A DNA stretch of 64,000 nucleotides from Gracilimonas sp034520725. Its GTDB lineage: Bacteria; Bacteroidota; Rhodothermia; Balneolales; Balneolaceae. The stretch's first letter is position 1, and the number at the start of each line of letters is the position of its first letter. Positions 26,681-35,759 of the stretch are shown here, one piece after another. The stretch covers positions 62,001 to 126,000 of the forward strand of contig JAXHNH010000013.1 in NCBI GenBank assembly GCA_034520725.1, given 5' to 3'. The notes under the pieces are model-generated. The model was given only the letters and a program-made list of their open reading frames with translations, was not told the DNA's origin and searched no databases. A program made the translations under genes and the position numbers.

Positions 26681-27895
26681 TTAATTAAGCAAGATAGGGA
26701 TATGAACGGTTACTGAAGTACCCTTTCTCGTTTCAGATTCAATGAACATGTCTCCATTCAGAGATTCTATGAGGTGGCGGGCCAGCTGGAACCCATATCC
26801 AAAACCACGTTCATCTCTGGTACCTGCGGTAGAACCGGGATTTCCTGATAAGATGGCATTGACCCTTTCTGCATTCATACCCTGACCGTTATCAGTAATT
26901 TTGAATTTGAGAAAAGATTGATCGGTCTCAACGAGTGCAAGTTCAATATCTATTTTGCCGTTATTCTGAGTGAATTTTATAGCATTGGTGATGAGGTTTC
27001 CAAAGATCTGCATGAGTTTATGCTTTGGAAAATAGCGTTCATCCTCTTCTCCTAAAATCGTGATATTCAGCTCAATGGATTTGGATAACGCCTGTGGCCT
27101 ATATAATGCACGTAATTTCGATTGAAGCTCTTTTAAATTGGTTCGAAAATGATACTCTTCAACATTCTCGCTAATCCTGAAGTCGTTCGATAGAATGTCG
27201 TCAGCCATTTCCAGAACTGATTGGCCTCCGTTCTTTATCAGTTCAAGAAAGTGACGGTATTCATCAAAATCAGGATCCTTCAACTCAGATTCCATGATCT
27301 CGGCTATACCAATAATTCCTCCAATGGGCCCACGAATATCATGAGTCACTTTTTGTTGAACCAACTTAAGATTGTCGATGACTTCCTGCATCACCTTCAT
27401 TTTATGGTGATTCTGAATGCAGTCCATGACCTGAGCAGCGATGATCTTAAGGAGGTCTTTTTGCGTTTCAGTCAGATCCTTTGGTTTGGTATCCATCACG
27501 CATAATGCGCCAATACGATTTCCTTTACTATTTGAAAGGGGGATCCCGTAATAATATTGAATATGCGGTGATTCAACTACATAACTTTTGTTTTTGAACC
27601 GGTCATCATCAGTCAAGTTTTCTACTTCAAGTGGACCGGTGTCCTGGATCACATACTGACACACCGTATCTTCCCGAGGCATTTGATGTAAGTCGAAGCC
27701 ATAATTAGAGATCGTCCATTGGGTATTCGCTTCCAGTAAATTTACCAGCGAAATGGGGGTTCCTGTAACGTGAGCAGCAAGTTTGGTGAGGTCATCAATT
27801 TTCTCATTGATAGAGGAGTAATCAACATCTAGCTCTGCAAGATTCTGCAGGCGTTCAAACTCGTTTTTTGGTTTCTGGGATACAGATTCAGACAT
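26681..27895 (-). CDS. GAF-domain sensor histidine kinase
   Basis: A 404-residue kinase without membrane segments. Residues about 20-165 form a GAF domain (VNLLEANTQWTISNYG, and YYGIPLSNSKGNRIGALCVMD). A dimerisation helix carries the phospho-acceptor His185 in THDIRGPIGG. The catalytic domain (about 270-400) has LITNAIKF (N box), DNGQGM (G1) and GFGYGFQLARHLIESL (G2). It is the last gene of a three-gene minus-strand run after the carbonic-anhydrase-like and SMP-30-like genes (8 and 20 base gaps). No response regulator lies nearby. The signal is unknown. Confidence 0.8.
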   Translation of the reverse strand: MSESVSQKPKNEFERLQNLAELDVDYSSINEKIDDLTKLAAHVTGTPISLVNLLEANTQWTISNYGFDLHQMPREDTVCQYVIQDTGPLEVENLTDDDRFKNKSYVVESPHIQYYYGIPLSNSKGNRIGALCVMDTKPKDLTETQKDLLKIIAAQVMDCIQNHHKMKVMQEVIDNLKLVQQKVTHDIRGPIGGIIGIAEIMESELKDPDFDEYRHFLELIKNGGQSVLEMADDILSNDFRISENVEEYHFRTNLKELQSKLRALYRPQALSKSIELNITILGEEDERYFPKHKLMQIFGNLITNAIKFTQNNGKIDIELALVETDQSFLKFKITDNGQGMNAERVNAILSGNPGSTAGTRDERGFGYGFQLARHLIESLNGDMFIESETRKGTSVTVHIPILLN

Positions 27896-27903
27896 TTGTT
27901 ACG

Positions 27904-28797
27904 TTATTTTAACTCCCAGATCTCAACTTTATCTAAGGCTATGTAGGGAACGGCTACATGATTCAGATCGGTATTGATACCAATATCAGCGGGTCTTCCT
28001 GTGGTGTGGATCAGTATCATTTCGTGCATAGGCCTGTATACACGAATAGATGAATCCTGCTGACTTGCTGAAAGCAAGTTTGTGCCGACGAATTCAATCC
28101 CGTCAAAATTACCGCCTTCGAGAGTCGCAAATTCTTCTATCTCACCCAAGGTATCGAAGGTATAAAAGACCTGATCACCACCCCAGGGAGCCAGAAGGAA
28201 TTTTCCATTATTAGGATCTAAGGTGATCCCGTTTGGGGCACTTGGCAGCTCACTTAAAAATATGGATGGAACTCCATTTTCTACCCGATAAACGACGGAA
28301 GTTCCGGTATCGGTTACATAAAGTCTATTGTTGATATCTGCTGAGATATCGTTCAGAAAGCCAATCTCTAATTGAGAAAAATCAATAAAATCAGTTTGTT
28401 CACCGGTTGCCTTGTCATAACCGTGAACACCTAATACATCAGCTACCCATAATGTTTCATCTAGAATATACATACCCCGTGGGGCATGAAGTGGGGCTTC
28501 ATCTGTTCCGGTCATGAACTTCAGTTCCAAAACATTTCCCTCAGCATCTGCTTTTGTGATGAAACCTGTGGAGTCCTGGTCATTCCCTCCGCCGGTAAAA
28601 TTGGATATGAAGTAGACTTTTTGATCCGGGTCATATCGAACCGCTTCAGGTCCATCGAGTCCAGTGATGGTGTAGGCAATGTCAGTCGAATCCTGTACTG
28701 TATTCAGTTTTAGTGAATTTTGGTTTTCAGGACTTCCACATCCCATAAAGTAGAGCAGGGTAATTGAAAGTATAAAAGGGGTTAGAGATCGTTTCAT
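27904..28797 (-). CDS. SMP-30/gluconolactonase-like beta-propeller lipoprotein
   Basis: A 297-residue protein with a lipoprotein signal (MKRSLTPF start, lipobox FMGC at about 17-20). The body shows repeated strand groups such as LDGPEAVRYDPDQKVYFISN, LWVADVLGVHGYD and LYVTDTGTSVVYRV, which resemble the six-bladed propeller of SMP-30, strictosidine-synthase and NHL proteins. Whether it hydrolyses a lactone is not clear. Placed between an LCIB-type protein and a histidine kinase, it could supply a signal-binding function, but that is speculation. Confidence 0.65.
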   Translation of the reverse strand: MKRSLTPFILSITLLYFMGCGSPENQNSLKLNTVQDSTDIAYTITGLDGPEAVRYDPDQKVYFISNFTGGGNDQDSTGFITKADAEGNVLELKFMTGTDEAPLHAPRGMYILDETLWVADVLGVHGYDKATGEQTDFIDFSQLEIGFLNDISADINNRLYVTDTGTSVVYRVENGVPSIFLSELPSAPNGITLDPNNGKFLLAPWGGDQVFYTFDTLGEIEEFATLEGGNFDGIEFVGTNLLSASQQDSSIRVYRPMHEMILIHTTGRPADIGINTDLNHVAVPYIALDKVEIWELK

Positions 28798-28817
28798 AAG
28801 ATAAAAATATAAGTATG

Positions 28818-29498
28818 TTATTTATTGAACCAGGATATATCACGAAGATCGAACTGATCTTCCTGATCCCAGTCAGTATTTATTATAATTCCCCCGATCA
28901 TAAGCAGGGGTTTACCATCCAGACTTTCCAAACTTCCTCCAACGATATCGGTTAACTCTCTTTTAATTTGATTAAAGGCAACTTCAGTCGTAGCTATGAT
29001 ATTATTATCTGTACTCTTTATGTCTCCAAAATTCTCAGTGATAATTTTATTTACCTGCCCTTGCTGATAATCATCGTGCGAGATATTCAATAAATTGCCG
29101 CTTTTAACGCTATTAAGACCGGCAACAAGGGATCCACAGCAAGAGGAGGGATGATCCTGTCCTTCTCGATTCACTTTACCGACTAACCCATCCTTTGTTA
29201 TACCTATATGTGGGCCGTAGATAATAACAGCACCACCTTTATCCGGGATATGGCTTGCAAATGCTTTGAAACCTGTTTTACCCGCAAATGGAATCCCGGA
29301 TATGCCACCCAAAATAAAAGGGCCAAACGCCCTGAAATAGTCATCTAATTGATGTAAGCTTTGATTAACCTCATCACTGCAAACAGAGGTTGCCCAAAGA
29401 GTATTAGAGCTATTTAGATCTCCATTGGGTAATTCGGTTTCAATGATTTGTCTTAGATCAGCTATGGGTTTAGCGTCTGAAAAGAATTCTTTTACCAT
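28818..29498 (-). CDS. LCIB/theta-type carbonic anhydrase-like protein
   Basis: A 226-residue soluble protein that matches the limiting-CO2-inducible B/C (LCIB, theta-class carbonic anhydrase) family by pattern. It has C40 in SVCSDEVN (the CxDE motif), FILGGISGIPFAGKTGF, H83 in HIPDKGG, H97 in YGPHIGI, R111 in KVNREGQ, and C120/C121 in SSCCGSL. C40, H97 and one of C120/C121 are the expected zinc ligands. Family members interconvert CO2 and bicarbonate in algae and diatoms; many bacterial ones are untested. It heads a three-gene run with the propeller lipoprotein and the histidine kinase. The family call is fairly sure, activity is inferred. Confidence 0.7.
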   Translation of the reverse strand: MVKEFFSDAKPIADLRQIIETELPNGDLNSSNTLWATSVCSDEVNQSLHQLDDYFRAFGPFILGGISGIPFAGKTGFKAFASHIPDKGGAVIIYGPHIGITKDGLVGKVNREGQDHPSSCCGSLVAGLNSVKSGNLLNISHDDYQQGQVNKIITENFGDIKSTDNNIIATTEVAFNQIKRELTDIVGGSLESLDGKPLLMIGGIIINTDWDQEDQFDLRDISWFNK

Positions 29499-29589
29499 TA
29501 CAGAAATTTGTATTTAGAAATTTCCGTTCAAGATAAAGAATAAATATGTACTCTGTAATTTATTACGTCAACATATTATGAAGAAAAAA

Positions 29590-29619
29590 AAGCCGCATTT
29601 TGATCAAAAATACGGCCTT
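29590..29619 (-). terminator. Terminator of icd
   Basis: An imperfect stem of agccgcattttgatc and its partner ending acggcct (29590-29619), with T8 following on the minus strand (A8 at 29583-29590). It lies 30 bases past the icd stop and separates icd from the downstream carbonic-anhydrase-like operon. Confidence 0.7.
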
Positions 29620-29649
29620 GGAAGTAGACATAATTAAGATTAAATGGAT

Positions 29650-31112
29650 CTACTCACCCTGACCAAGAGAGAAGGCAGGTTCAGTGTCAAAAGTGTAAAG
29701 ATTTTCAGTTTTAATGGTATCAATAGTGTACCTGGTCAGATTTTGTAGTAATTCAATGATCTCCATTTGATTAGTGCGCCCATTAGCGGATTTGAAGCGA
29801 CACCGCCAATGATCTGTACAAAAGGTTTCCGGATGGCCATTTGGCCACACTTTAGTGCCCCGGTTAGTGATCATAGTGAGTTCAAGTTTATTACCAGTTG
29901 CTTCCTGCAATCGTTCAGCCAATAAGTTGGCGTTCTCCGGTTCCCAATAAACAAATACATCGACGCCAAGCAGCTCCCGCTTTCTGCTTTAAAGAAGGCC
30001 GTAATTCTGTTCGGCTGAGTTTTAGTTCCGGCACTTCGATCTTTTTCTGTCCTTCATAATTTACAGAGTCCAACTTGGACGGTATTTGCCCCAGCCGATC
30101 TATCACTGCCTGAGTAAACTCTGAGGTGGTTACTTTCTTTGAACTTAGGTCACTGTACATATCAGCGGTATGTATGCCGTCTTCGAGAGTTTTAAGCCAG
30201 GCATTTTGGATCATCTGAGCCGGTTGGTTTTCACCAATATGCCGAAGCATCATAGTAGCGGCCTGTATAAGGGCAGAAGGGTTTGCAATATTTTGACCGG
30301 CAATATCCGGGGCAGAGCCATGTATAGCTTCAAACATAGCGCACCCAACCCCAATATTGGCCGATCCCACCATTCCTACAGAACCTGAGATTTGAGCAGC
30401 TACATCAGAAACTATATCCCCGTATAGATTAGGCATTACAACGACATCAAAATTTTCAGGAGTATCAGCGATCCTGGCTGTTCCTATATCAACGATCAGA
30501 TTTTCAGCCTCTATTTCAGGATATTCAGAAGCGATGGTTTTAAAGGTCTCATGGAAAAGCCCGTCGGTGAGCTTCATGATATTATCTTTAGTGAAACAGG
30601 TGACCTTTTTACGATCTTGAGACCGGGCATATTCAAAGGCGTAACGTATGATGCGTTCTGTACCCGGCAGGGTAATGAGTTTAAGGCACTGATACACTTC
30701 AAATGTTTGACGATGCTCGATGCCTCCGTAGGTGTCTTCTTCATTCTCCCTGATTATTGTGACATCCATATGAGGATGCTTTGGTTTGTACATATGGGTG
30801 ATAGGCTTTGCAAGGGCGTATGTTGGCAAACAATCCCAATGTCTTTCTGAGTGTCACATTCAGGCTTTTGACACCACCGCCCTGGGGTGTAGTGATTGGG
30901 GCCTTTAATAAGATCTTATTATTCAGGACTGTATCCCATGATGAATCTTCAATGCCTGATCTGATACCTTTTTCATAGACCTTTTTTCCAACTTCAATAA
31001 AGTCATAGTTAAGGTTCGCACCGGCTGCATCAAGAATTTTAAGCGTTGCATCCATGATTTCCGGACCAATGCCATCTCCGTAAGCAACCGTGATCGTTTT
31101 GGGGTTTTGCAT
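29650..31112 (-). CDS. icd: NADP-dependent isocitrate dehydrogenase, long form (two frameshifts)
   Basis: Three overlapping frames read as one TCA-cycle enzyme of about 485 residues that converts isocitrate to 2-oxoglutarate and CO2. Part 1 has YGDGIGPEIM and the substrate-binding TPQGGGVKSLNVTLRK region with FANIRPC. Part 2 has IRENEEDTYGGIEHR, MPNLYGDIVSDVAAQISG and FEAIHGSAPDIAG. Part 3 is the extra C-terminal domain (ELTMITNRGTKVWPNG) seen in the Thermus-type long enzyme. The joins need one base removed from TTT at 30780-30782 and one from CCC at 29976-29978 (plus-strand numbering). It is divergent from the lysR gene 96 bases away. Sequencing error is the likeliest cause of the breaks. 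Confidence 0.85.
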
Positions 31113-31208
31113 GATCTATTTTTTTGGGTTTTTGGTTGCCAAAAAGTTAAATCCTCCTTAACATAAATAATAATTAACACTTTTAATGTTATACATAAAC
31201 TAATATAT

Positions 31209-32112
31209 ATGTCATTTACACTACATCAACTGGATGTATTTGCAGAGGTCGCCAAACAAAAAAGCATGACAAAGGCTGCTGAAAAATTATACATGACACA
31301 GCCGGCTGTTTCTATTCAGGTGAAAAAACTTACAGGATCATTTCGAGATCAACCTATTTGAAGTCATTGGAAAAGAGTTATTCCTGACAGGGGCAGGTAA
31401 AGAATTATATCAGGCTCAAAAGAATATCAGGAAGGAATTAGACAATCTCGATATGACACTGTCTGAAATGAAGGGCATGCTGAAGGGATCGCTGAATATA
31501 GCTGTGGTTTCAACAGCAAAATATTTCATGCCCTATATACTTGGAGCCTATAGGGATAAGTATGAGAACATTAAGATCTCACTGAAAGTTACCGATCGCA
31601 ACGAAGTAAAGGACATGCTTCGTAATAATTTATGTGATCTTGCAGTGTTTTCTGTACTACCGGACGAACTGGATCTTGAATCAGTAGATTTTTTGAGCAA
31701 CCAACTGATGATCGCTTCTGCTCCCGATCACCCGCTGGCAAAAGAAAAAAATATAGATTTCAAGGCCCTGGAAGAATACGATTTTCTGATCCGTGAACCG
31801 GGATCAGGAACACGTATGGTCATGCAGCATTTGTTTGATAAGTACGATATATCACCAAATATAATAATGGAACTGGGGACAAACGAAGCAGTAAAACAAG
31901 CAATAATGGCCGGTATCGGGATTTCACTTATATCAAAATATAGCCTGACTCTGGAGGAGGGCATAGGAAAAATATCCATTGTTGAGGTGAAAGACCTTCC
32001 TTATGAAAATGTTTGGAAAATAGTTTATCCAAAGGGTAAAAGACTTAGTCCGGCCGCCCAAAATTTCATTGAATTCACTGTGAATGCTCCGATTAACGAA
32101 ATCTTAACGTGA
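31209..32112 (+). CDS. LysR-family transcriptional regulator (one-base frameshift)
   Basis: A regulator of about 300 residues when repaired. From ATG 31209 the winged-helix domain reads LHQLDVFAEVAKQKSMTKAA, then TQPAVSIQVKKL, the classic LysR recognition helix. The frame then breaks near 31331-31337 and resumes as HFEINLFEVIGKELFLT, without loss, into the effector domain (LKGSLNIAVVSTAKYFMP to 32112). The domain order and the style resemble CbbR/CysB-like members that sense metabolites. It is divergent from icd, and LysR proteins often control the divergent gene, so icd is a candidate target. Confidence 0.8.
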
Positions 32113-32637
32113 TAAGATCATATACTATTTACCGTCAATTCGAGATAGGAATTGGTCTTTTATAAAGATGTGGAGTCATTTCGCGGCGAATGCCCGAAAT
32201 CTAATAGGTTGAATAGGATTTAACGGTTTAATTTGTGGCACGTATTAGATTTCCGCCTGCACGGGAATGACTATTGCTCCGTCTTCCTTGCCCATTCCTA
32301 CTATTTCTTATCTCGATTTCACGTTATTTAGGAACCATGCGGTTATCGTTTACGCTCATCCGGTAAAAGTAGTTCGTGGGGATAAATACATTTAGAATTT
32401 AATTTTACTCGTTTCTCATAACAGAAAGTTTTTATACGTATATTTAAGGCTTATTGAAAATTGTGAGTTCGTGATAAGACTGGAATCCTATACTTTTCAG
32501 GTTTATAGAACCTTGCTGGCCTTTGTAAATCAAGCAGTCGCGCTTGCCTCTTGTCCATAGCTCACCCCTAATTTTCCGGACAAGAAGCAGTACAGCACCA
32601 AATTCTGAACGGGATAAAAACGACTAATAAATACTAT
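32113..32637. other. Long intergenic region upstream of the second DEAD-box helicase
   Basis: 525 bases without a supported gene. It holds a long imperfect inverted repeat at 32175-32271 (separate entry). Nearer the helicase, cttgtcc and ggacaag (about 32547-32584) can pair around a 28-base loop and would sit in the helicase leader. Long structured leaders are typical of cold-regulated helicase genes, so a regulatory role is plausible but not shown. Confidence 0.45.
32175..32271. repeat. Imperfect inverted repeat with arms of about 30 bp
   Basis: The left arm 32175-32206 starts gtcattt and ends gaaatctaata; the right arm 32243-32271 starts tattagatttcc and ends gggaatgac, which is its reverse complement with a few mismatches and a small length difference. 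The 36-base spacer is AT-rich. A related single element with gtcactcccgtg...acgggaatcc lies at 63934-63963. This is a small palindromic dispersed repeat, perhaps a MITE-like remnant. Confidence 0.65.
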
Positions 32638-34425
32638 ATGTCAACGTTCAAAGAACTGGGCCTGTCGCCCGAAATATGTAAAGCCGTAGAAGATCTAGGC
32701 TTTCAAACCCCAACTGAAGTACAGGAAAGAGCTATTCCTACCATTCTGGCTTCACAAAGAGATCTTGTGGCTTTGGCCCAAACAGGAACGGGTAAAACCG
32801 GAGCTTTTGGAATGCCTGTATTGCAACAAGTGGATGCCAACTCAAACAATGTTCAGGTTCTGGTGCTTTCACCGACCCGTGAACTGGCCATACAGATTGA
32901 AAAAGATCTTAAGTCTTTTGCCAAATATCTGAAGGGAATTAGTACAGTTGCGGTATATGGGGGAGCAAATATATCTACTCAAATTCGCGCACTGAACAGA
33001 GGGACCCAGGTTGTAATCGGTACGCCAGGCCGTATGCTGGATCTTATTAGAAGAGGTAAACTGGATGTGACAAACGTCCGGTCATTGATCCTCGATGAAG
33101 CTGATGAAATGCTGAATATGGGATTTCAGGAAGACCTGGATGCCATTCTTCATGATACTCCAAAGGAAAAACAGACGCTGTTGTTTTCGGCTACCATGCC
33201 TAAACAAATTTCTAAAATGGCGCATAAATACATGAACGATCCTGAAGAAATTCAGGTGAATGCACGTAATTCTGGCGCGCTGAATGTGGAGCATCATTTT
33301 TATATGGTTAACGCCAAAGACCGTTACGATGCCCTCAAGCGCATTGCGGATGTGAATCCGGATATTTACGGGATCATCTTTTGCAGAACTCGCCGCGAGA
33401 CAGCTGATATTGCATCTAAACTATCCAAAGAAGGTTATAATGCCGATCTGCTGAATGGAGATCTTTCTCAGAATCAGCGGGATGAAGTAATGAACCGATT
33501 CCGTTCAGGTGAACTTCAGCTGCTAGTAGCAACTGATGTTGCTGCCCGTGGATTGGATGTAGACAGCCTGACGCATGTTATTAACTACAACCTGCCGGAT
33601 GACCTGGAAGTTTATATTCACAGAAGTGGACGTACCGGTCGTGCAGGTAACAGTGGAATCGCTGTTTCTATCATTCACACCCGTGAAATGAATAAGATCA
33701 GAGCCCTTGAAAAAATGTCCGGAAAGGATTTTATCAAACAAGATGTACCGAAAGGTGAAGAAGTTTGTGGTGTTAGAATGATGGATATGGTTGAGAAACT
33801 CAGAACTACTGAAGTCAACCAAAAGCAGATTGATAAATATTTACCGGAAGTGTATGAGAGACTTTCTGACCTGGGATGGCAGGAACTCATTCAGCATTTT
33901 GTATCCATGGAATTCAATCAGATCCTTGAATATTATGAGCAGGCAGGTGATATAAACGCCACTGCCGGAAGATCGAACAAAAAGAACAACAAGCGTAATT
34001 CTTCCAGTAAAGGAAGTCGTAACTCAGGTGGACGCAGCAATAATCGTGAGGCTGAAGAAGGCTTTACACGCTATTTCCTGAATGTTGGTCAGCGTGATGG
34101 ATTAAATCCTGCGCGACTAATGGGTGTTGTGAATGAGCAAATGAATGGCAAAAAGCCTGACTTTGGTAAAATCGATATTCAAACCAATTTCTCATTCTTT
34201 GAAGTGGAAGAAGGATTTGACTCAAAATTGTTTGATGCCATGAATGGCTCACAGTTTGAAGGCCGTGATATCAGTGTAGAACTGGCAAAGCCGGATAAAA
34301 ATGGGTCTTCATCTTCTTCAAGTAACGGAAGATCAAGCAACAAAGGAAAGAGAAGTTCCGGTGGCAACAAAAAAGCCAAAGGCGGACTTATTAAAAAGAA
34401 AAAGAGTCCTAAAGTTTACTCATAA
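32638..34425 (+). CDS. deaD: DEAD-box RNA helicase, CsdA/DeaD-like
   Basis: A 595-residue helicase with the full core (Q motif FQTPTEVQERAIP, AQTGTGKT, PTRELA, DEAD in LDEADEMLNMGF, SAT, HRSGRTGR). A helical linker (about 380-440) and a low-complexity Asn/Ser/Arg spacer follow, then a DbpA-type RNA-binding domain (about 475-555) with TRYFLNVGQRDGLNPARLMG, and a basic Ser/Gly/Lys-rich tail. This order is that of CsdA/DeaD cold-shock helicases, which help ribosome assembly and unfold mRNA at low temperature. The leader is long and structured. A terminator at 34545-34578 follows. Confidence 0.85.
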   Translation: MSTFKELGLSPEICKAVEDLGFQTPTEVQERAIPTILASQRDLVALAQTGTGKTGAFGMPVLQQVDANSNNVQVLVLSPTRELAIQIEKDLKSFAKYLKGISTVAVYGGANISTQIRALNRGTQVVIGTPGRMLDLIRRGKLDVTNVRSLILDEADEMLNMGFQEDLDAILHDTPKEKQTLLFSATMPKQISKMAHKYMNDPEEIQVNARNSGALNVEHHFYMVNAKDRYDALKRIADVNPDIYGIIFCRTRRETADIASKLSKEGYNADLLNGDLSQNQRDEVMNRFRSGELQLLVATDVAARGLDVDSLTHVINYNLPDDLEVYIHRSGRTGRAGNSGIAVSIIHTREMNKIRALEKMSGKDFIKQDVPKGEEVCGVRMMDMVEKLRTTEVNQKQIDKYLPEVYERLSDLGWQELIQHFVSMEFNQILEYYEQAGDINATAGRSNKKNNKRNSSSKGSRNSGGRSNNREAEEGFTRYFLNVGQRDGLNPARLMGVVNEQMNGKKPDFGKIDIQTNFSFFEVEEGFDSKLFDAMNGSQFEGRDISVELAKPDKNGSSSSSSNGRSSNKGKRSSGGNKKAKGGLIKKKKSPKVYS

Positions 34426-34508
34426 TTAATCGGTTCCAACCTGTCTGTCTATAAAGGCAGGCGCAGACCAAGCGGAACCAGTTTCCGTAATTTTACTTAG
34501 CAAATACT

Positions 34509-34534
34509 CGCTCCTGACGCTATGCGTTGGAGCG
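34509..34534. repeat. Short hairpin repeat, cgctcc...ggagcg
   Basis: A six-base stem (34509-34514 and 34529-34534) encloses tgacgctatgcgtt. A near copy lies at 21290-21314 (cgctc, tgacgctctgtgtc, ggagcg) after the AAA ATPase gene. The two share order and most bases, so they belong to a small dispersed repeat family. Confidence 0.5.
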
Positions 34535-34544
34535 GCCAGAATGT

Positions 34545-34578
34545 AAGCCCAAGATCAGCAATGGTTTTGGGCTTTTTC
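34545..34578 (+). terminator. Terminator downstream of the CsdA-like helicase gene
   Basis: Stem AAGCCCAA/TTGGGCTT (34545-34552 and 34567-34574) with a 14-base loop and TTTTT after it. It lies about 120 bases after the helicase stop and 15 bases before the next start codon, so it could also attenuate the small lipoprotein gene. Confidence 0.7.
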
Positions 34579-34591
34579 TATATTCGTATTT

Positions 34592-34945
34592 ATGAGCATA
34601 GAAATAAGAATGTTTTTACGGAATGTAATAATACTATTTATCACCATAGTTATAGTTGGTTGTAGTTTAGATACTGAAGAAGAGTACTATAAAAAAGTCG
34701 GCTATGAATTACTTAAAAAGCACGAATATGCAGGATCTGTAGCTCATGGGCCTAGCGAAGCTATCGTTAATCTTCACGAAACCTATAGTGTTTTAGATGG
34801 GAATAACACACCAGCCATTGAAATAGTAATTTCCATTGAATTCTTAGCAAAAGAAGAATATTCTTTCAATACTGTGAAAGTACTCATTGACAAGAAGTCA
34901 AATGAATTGGAAGGCATTTCATTTGGTTATGGGCCTGTTGAATAG
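34592..34945 (+). CDS. Small lipoprotein of unknown function
   Basis: A 117-residue protein with a lipoprotein signal (FLRNVIILFITIVIVGC; the lipobox Cys is near residue 24), so it is probably lipid-anchored. The mature part has an acidic helix EEEYYKKVGYELLKK and two or three strands. No family is recognised. ATG 34592 gives six extra residues before an alternative ATG at 34610, and either is possible. Its start follows a terminator hairpin by 13 bases, which would keep expression independent or low. Confidence 0.5.
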   Translation: MSIEIRMFLRNVIILFITIVIVGCSLDTEEEYYKKVGYELLKKHEYAGSVAHGPSEAIVNLHETYSVLDGNNTPAIEIVISIEFLAKEEYSFNTVKVLIDKKSNELEGISFGYGPVE

Positions 34946-34989
34946 CCCTTGAAATCTGACATTCTGCTAACAATGCAAAAGTAAAAAAC

Positions 34990-35019
34990 CGAAGGGGCAA
35001 TTCATGAATTGCCCCTTCG
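34990..35019. terminator. Perfect 15-bp palindromic terminator downstream of hisI
   Basis: A perfect inverted repeat with arms 34990-35004 and 35005-35019 (cgaaggggcaattca and its complement). A6 precedes it on the plus strand, so minus-strand transcripts (hisI, ending at 35075) meet a strong hairpin and T tract. It can also serve the plus-strand lipoprotein gene that ends at 34945. Confidence 0.75.
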
Positions 35020-35074
35020 ATTAATAAATTAGGTAGGTAATTAGGTGATAGTTTCTACCACCTGAAATCTTATA

Positions 35075-35558
35075 CTACAGTTTCGTTGGATTTGGTGCAT
35101 CTCCATAAACTTCTTTGGGGTCAAAGACTTTTTCCTCTTCTTCGAAGTTCAGTTCACCATCTTTTTTCTCGAATTCTTCTCCGGTTGGTACACTTCTAAA
35201 GAAGCATGAGCGATAGCCTACGTGACAACTGGCACCATTGCCCTGAACTTCAACCCGAAGCCATACGCAATCCTGATCGTCATCAATGCGCATTTCTTTA
35301 ACAGTTTGAACGAGTCCACTGGTAGCGCCTTTATGCCATAGAGTCTCTCTGCTGCGACTGTAATATACGGCTTCACCGATCTCAATGGTCTTTTTCAGGG
35401 CCTCTTCATTCATGTAGCCATGCATCAACAGTTCTCCTGATTCATAATCGGTGGTTACAACCGGGATAAGTCCGTTTTCCTGAAACTTTGGAGCCAGATC
35501 ATTTCCTTCTTCTACTTGTTCTACGGTATTACGTTTTTTGAATGCTATATTCGTACAT
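35075..35558 (-). CDS. hisI: Phosphoribosyl-AMP cyclohydrolase (start hidden by an indel)
   Basis: The third histidine-biosynthesis enzyme, which opens the purine ring of phosphoribosyl-AMP. The body contains YMNEEAL, YYSRSRETLWHKGATSG, RIDDDQDCVWLRVE and ASCHVGYRSCFF, covering the metal ligands and the Cys pair typical of HisI. The longest clean frame starts at MMHGYMNEE, which is too short at the N terminus. Upstream the frame stays open (NGLIPVVTTDYESGELL is normal for the family) but lacks a start. Removing one base from the T6 at 35534-35539 joins it to ATG at 35556-35558. The acidic 25-residue C-terminal tail is longer than usual. Confidence 0.8.
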
Positions 35559-35574
35559 GATTGGTAATTAGGTG

Positions 35575-35659
35575 TCAGTCATTCTTGATGCGAAAGCGAA
35601 GAACCTTCAAGTTGTTACCTGTGAAGATCCTTCACCGCCGGTTGGCGGTTCAGGATGAC
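35575..35659. repeat. Degenerate inverted repeat (gtcat...atgac)
   Basis: Starts gtcagtcattcttgatgc and ends ggcggttcaggatgac. The ends are imperfect reverse complements, with an inner hairpin ccgccggttggcgg at 35636-35649. Elements with aggatgac/gtcat ends and internal GC hairpins are common between genes in this phylum. It separates hisI from yidD. Confidence 0.45.
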
Positions 35660-35759
35660 TTATTTGTTATAATTCTACTAATTTTTGTGTTGTGATACGG
35701 CTCGCTTCGGCCGCTCTGCGTTGTTGCGAATTTAGAAAGTTGTTAAATCTACCAATTCG

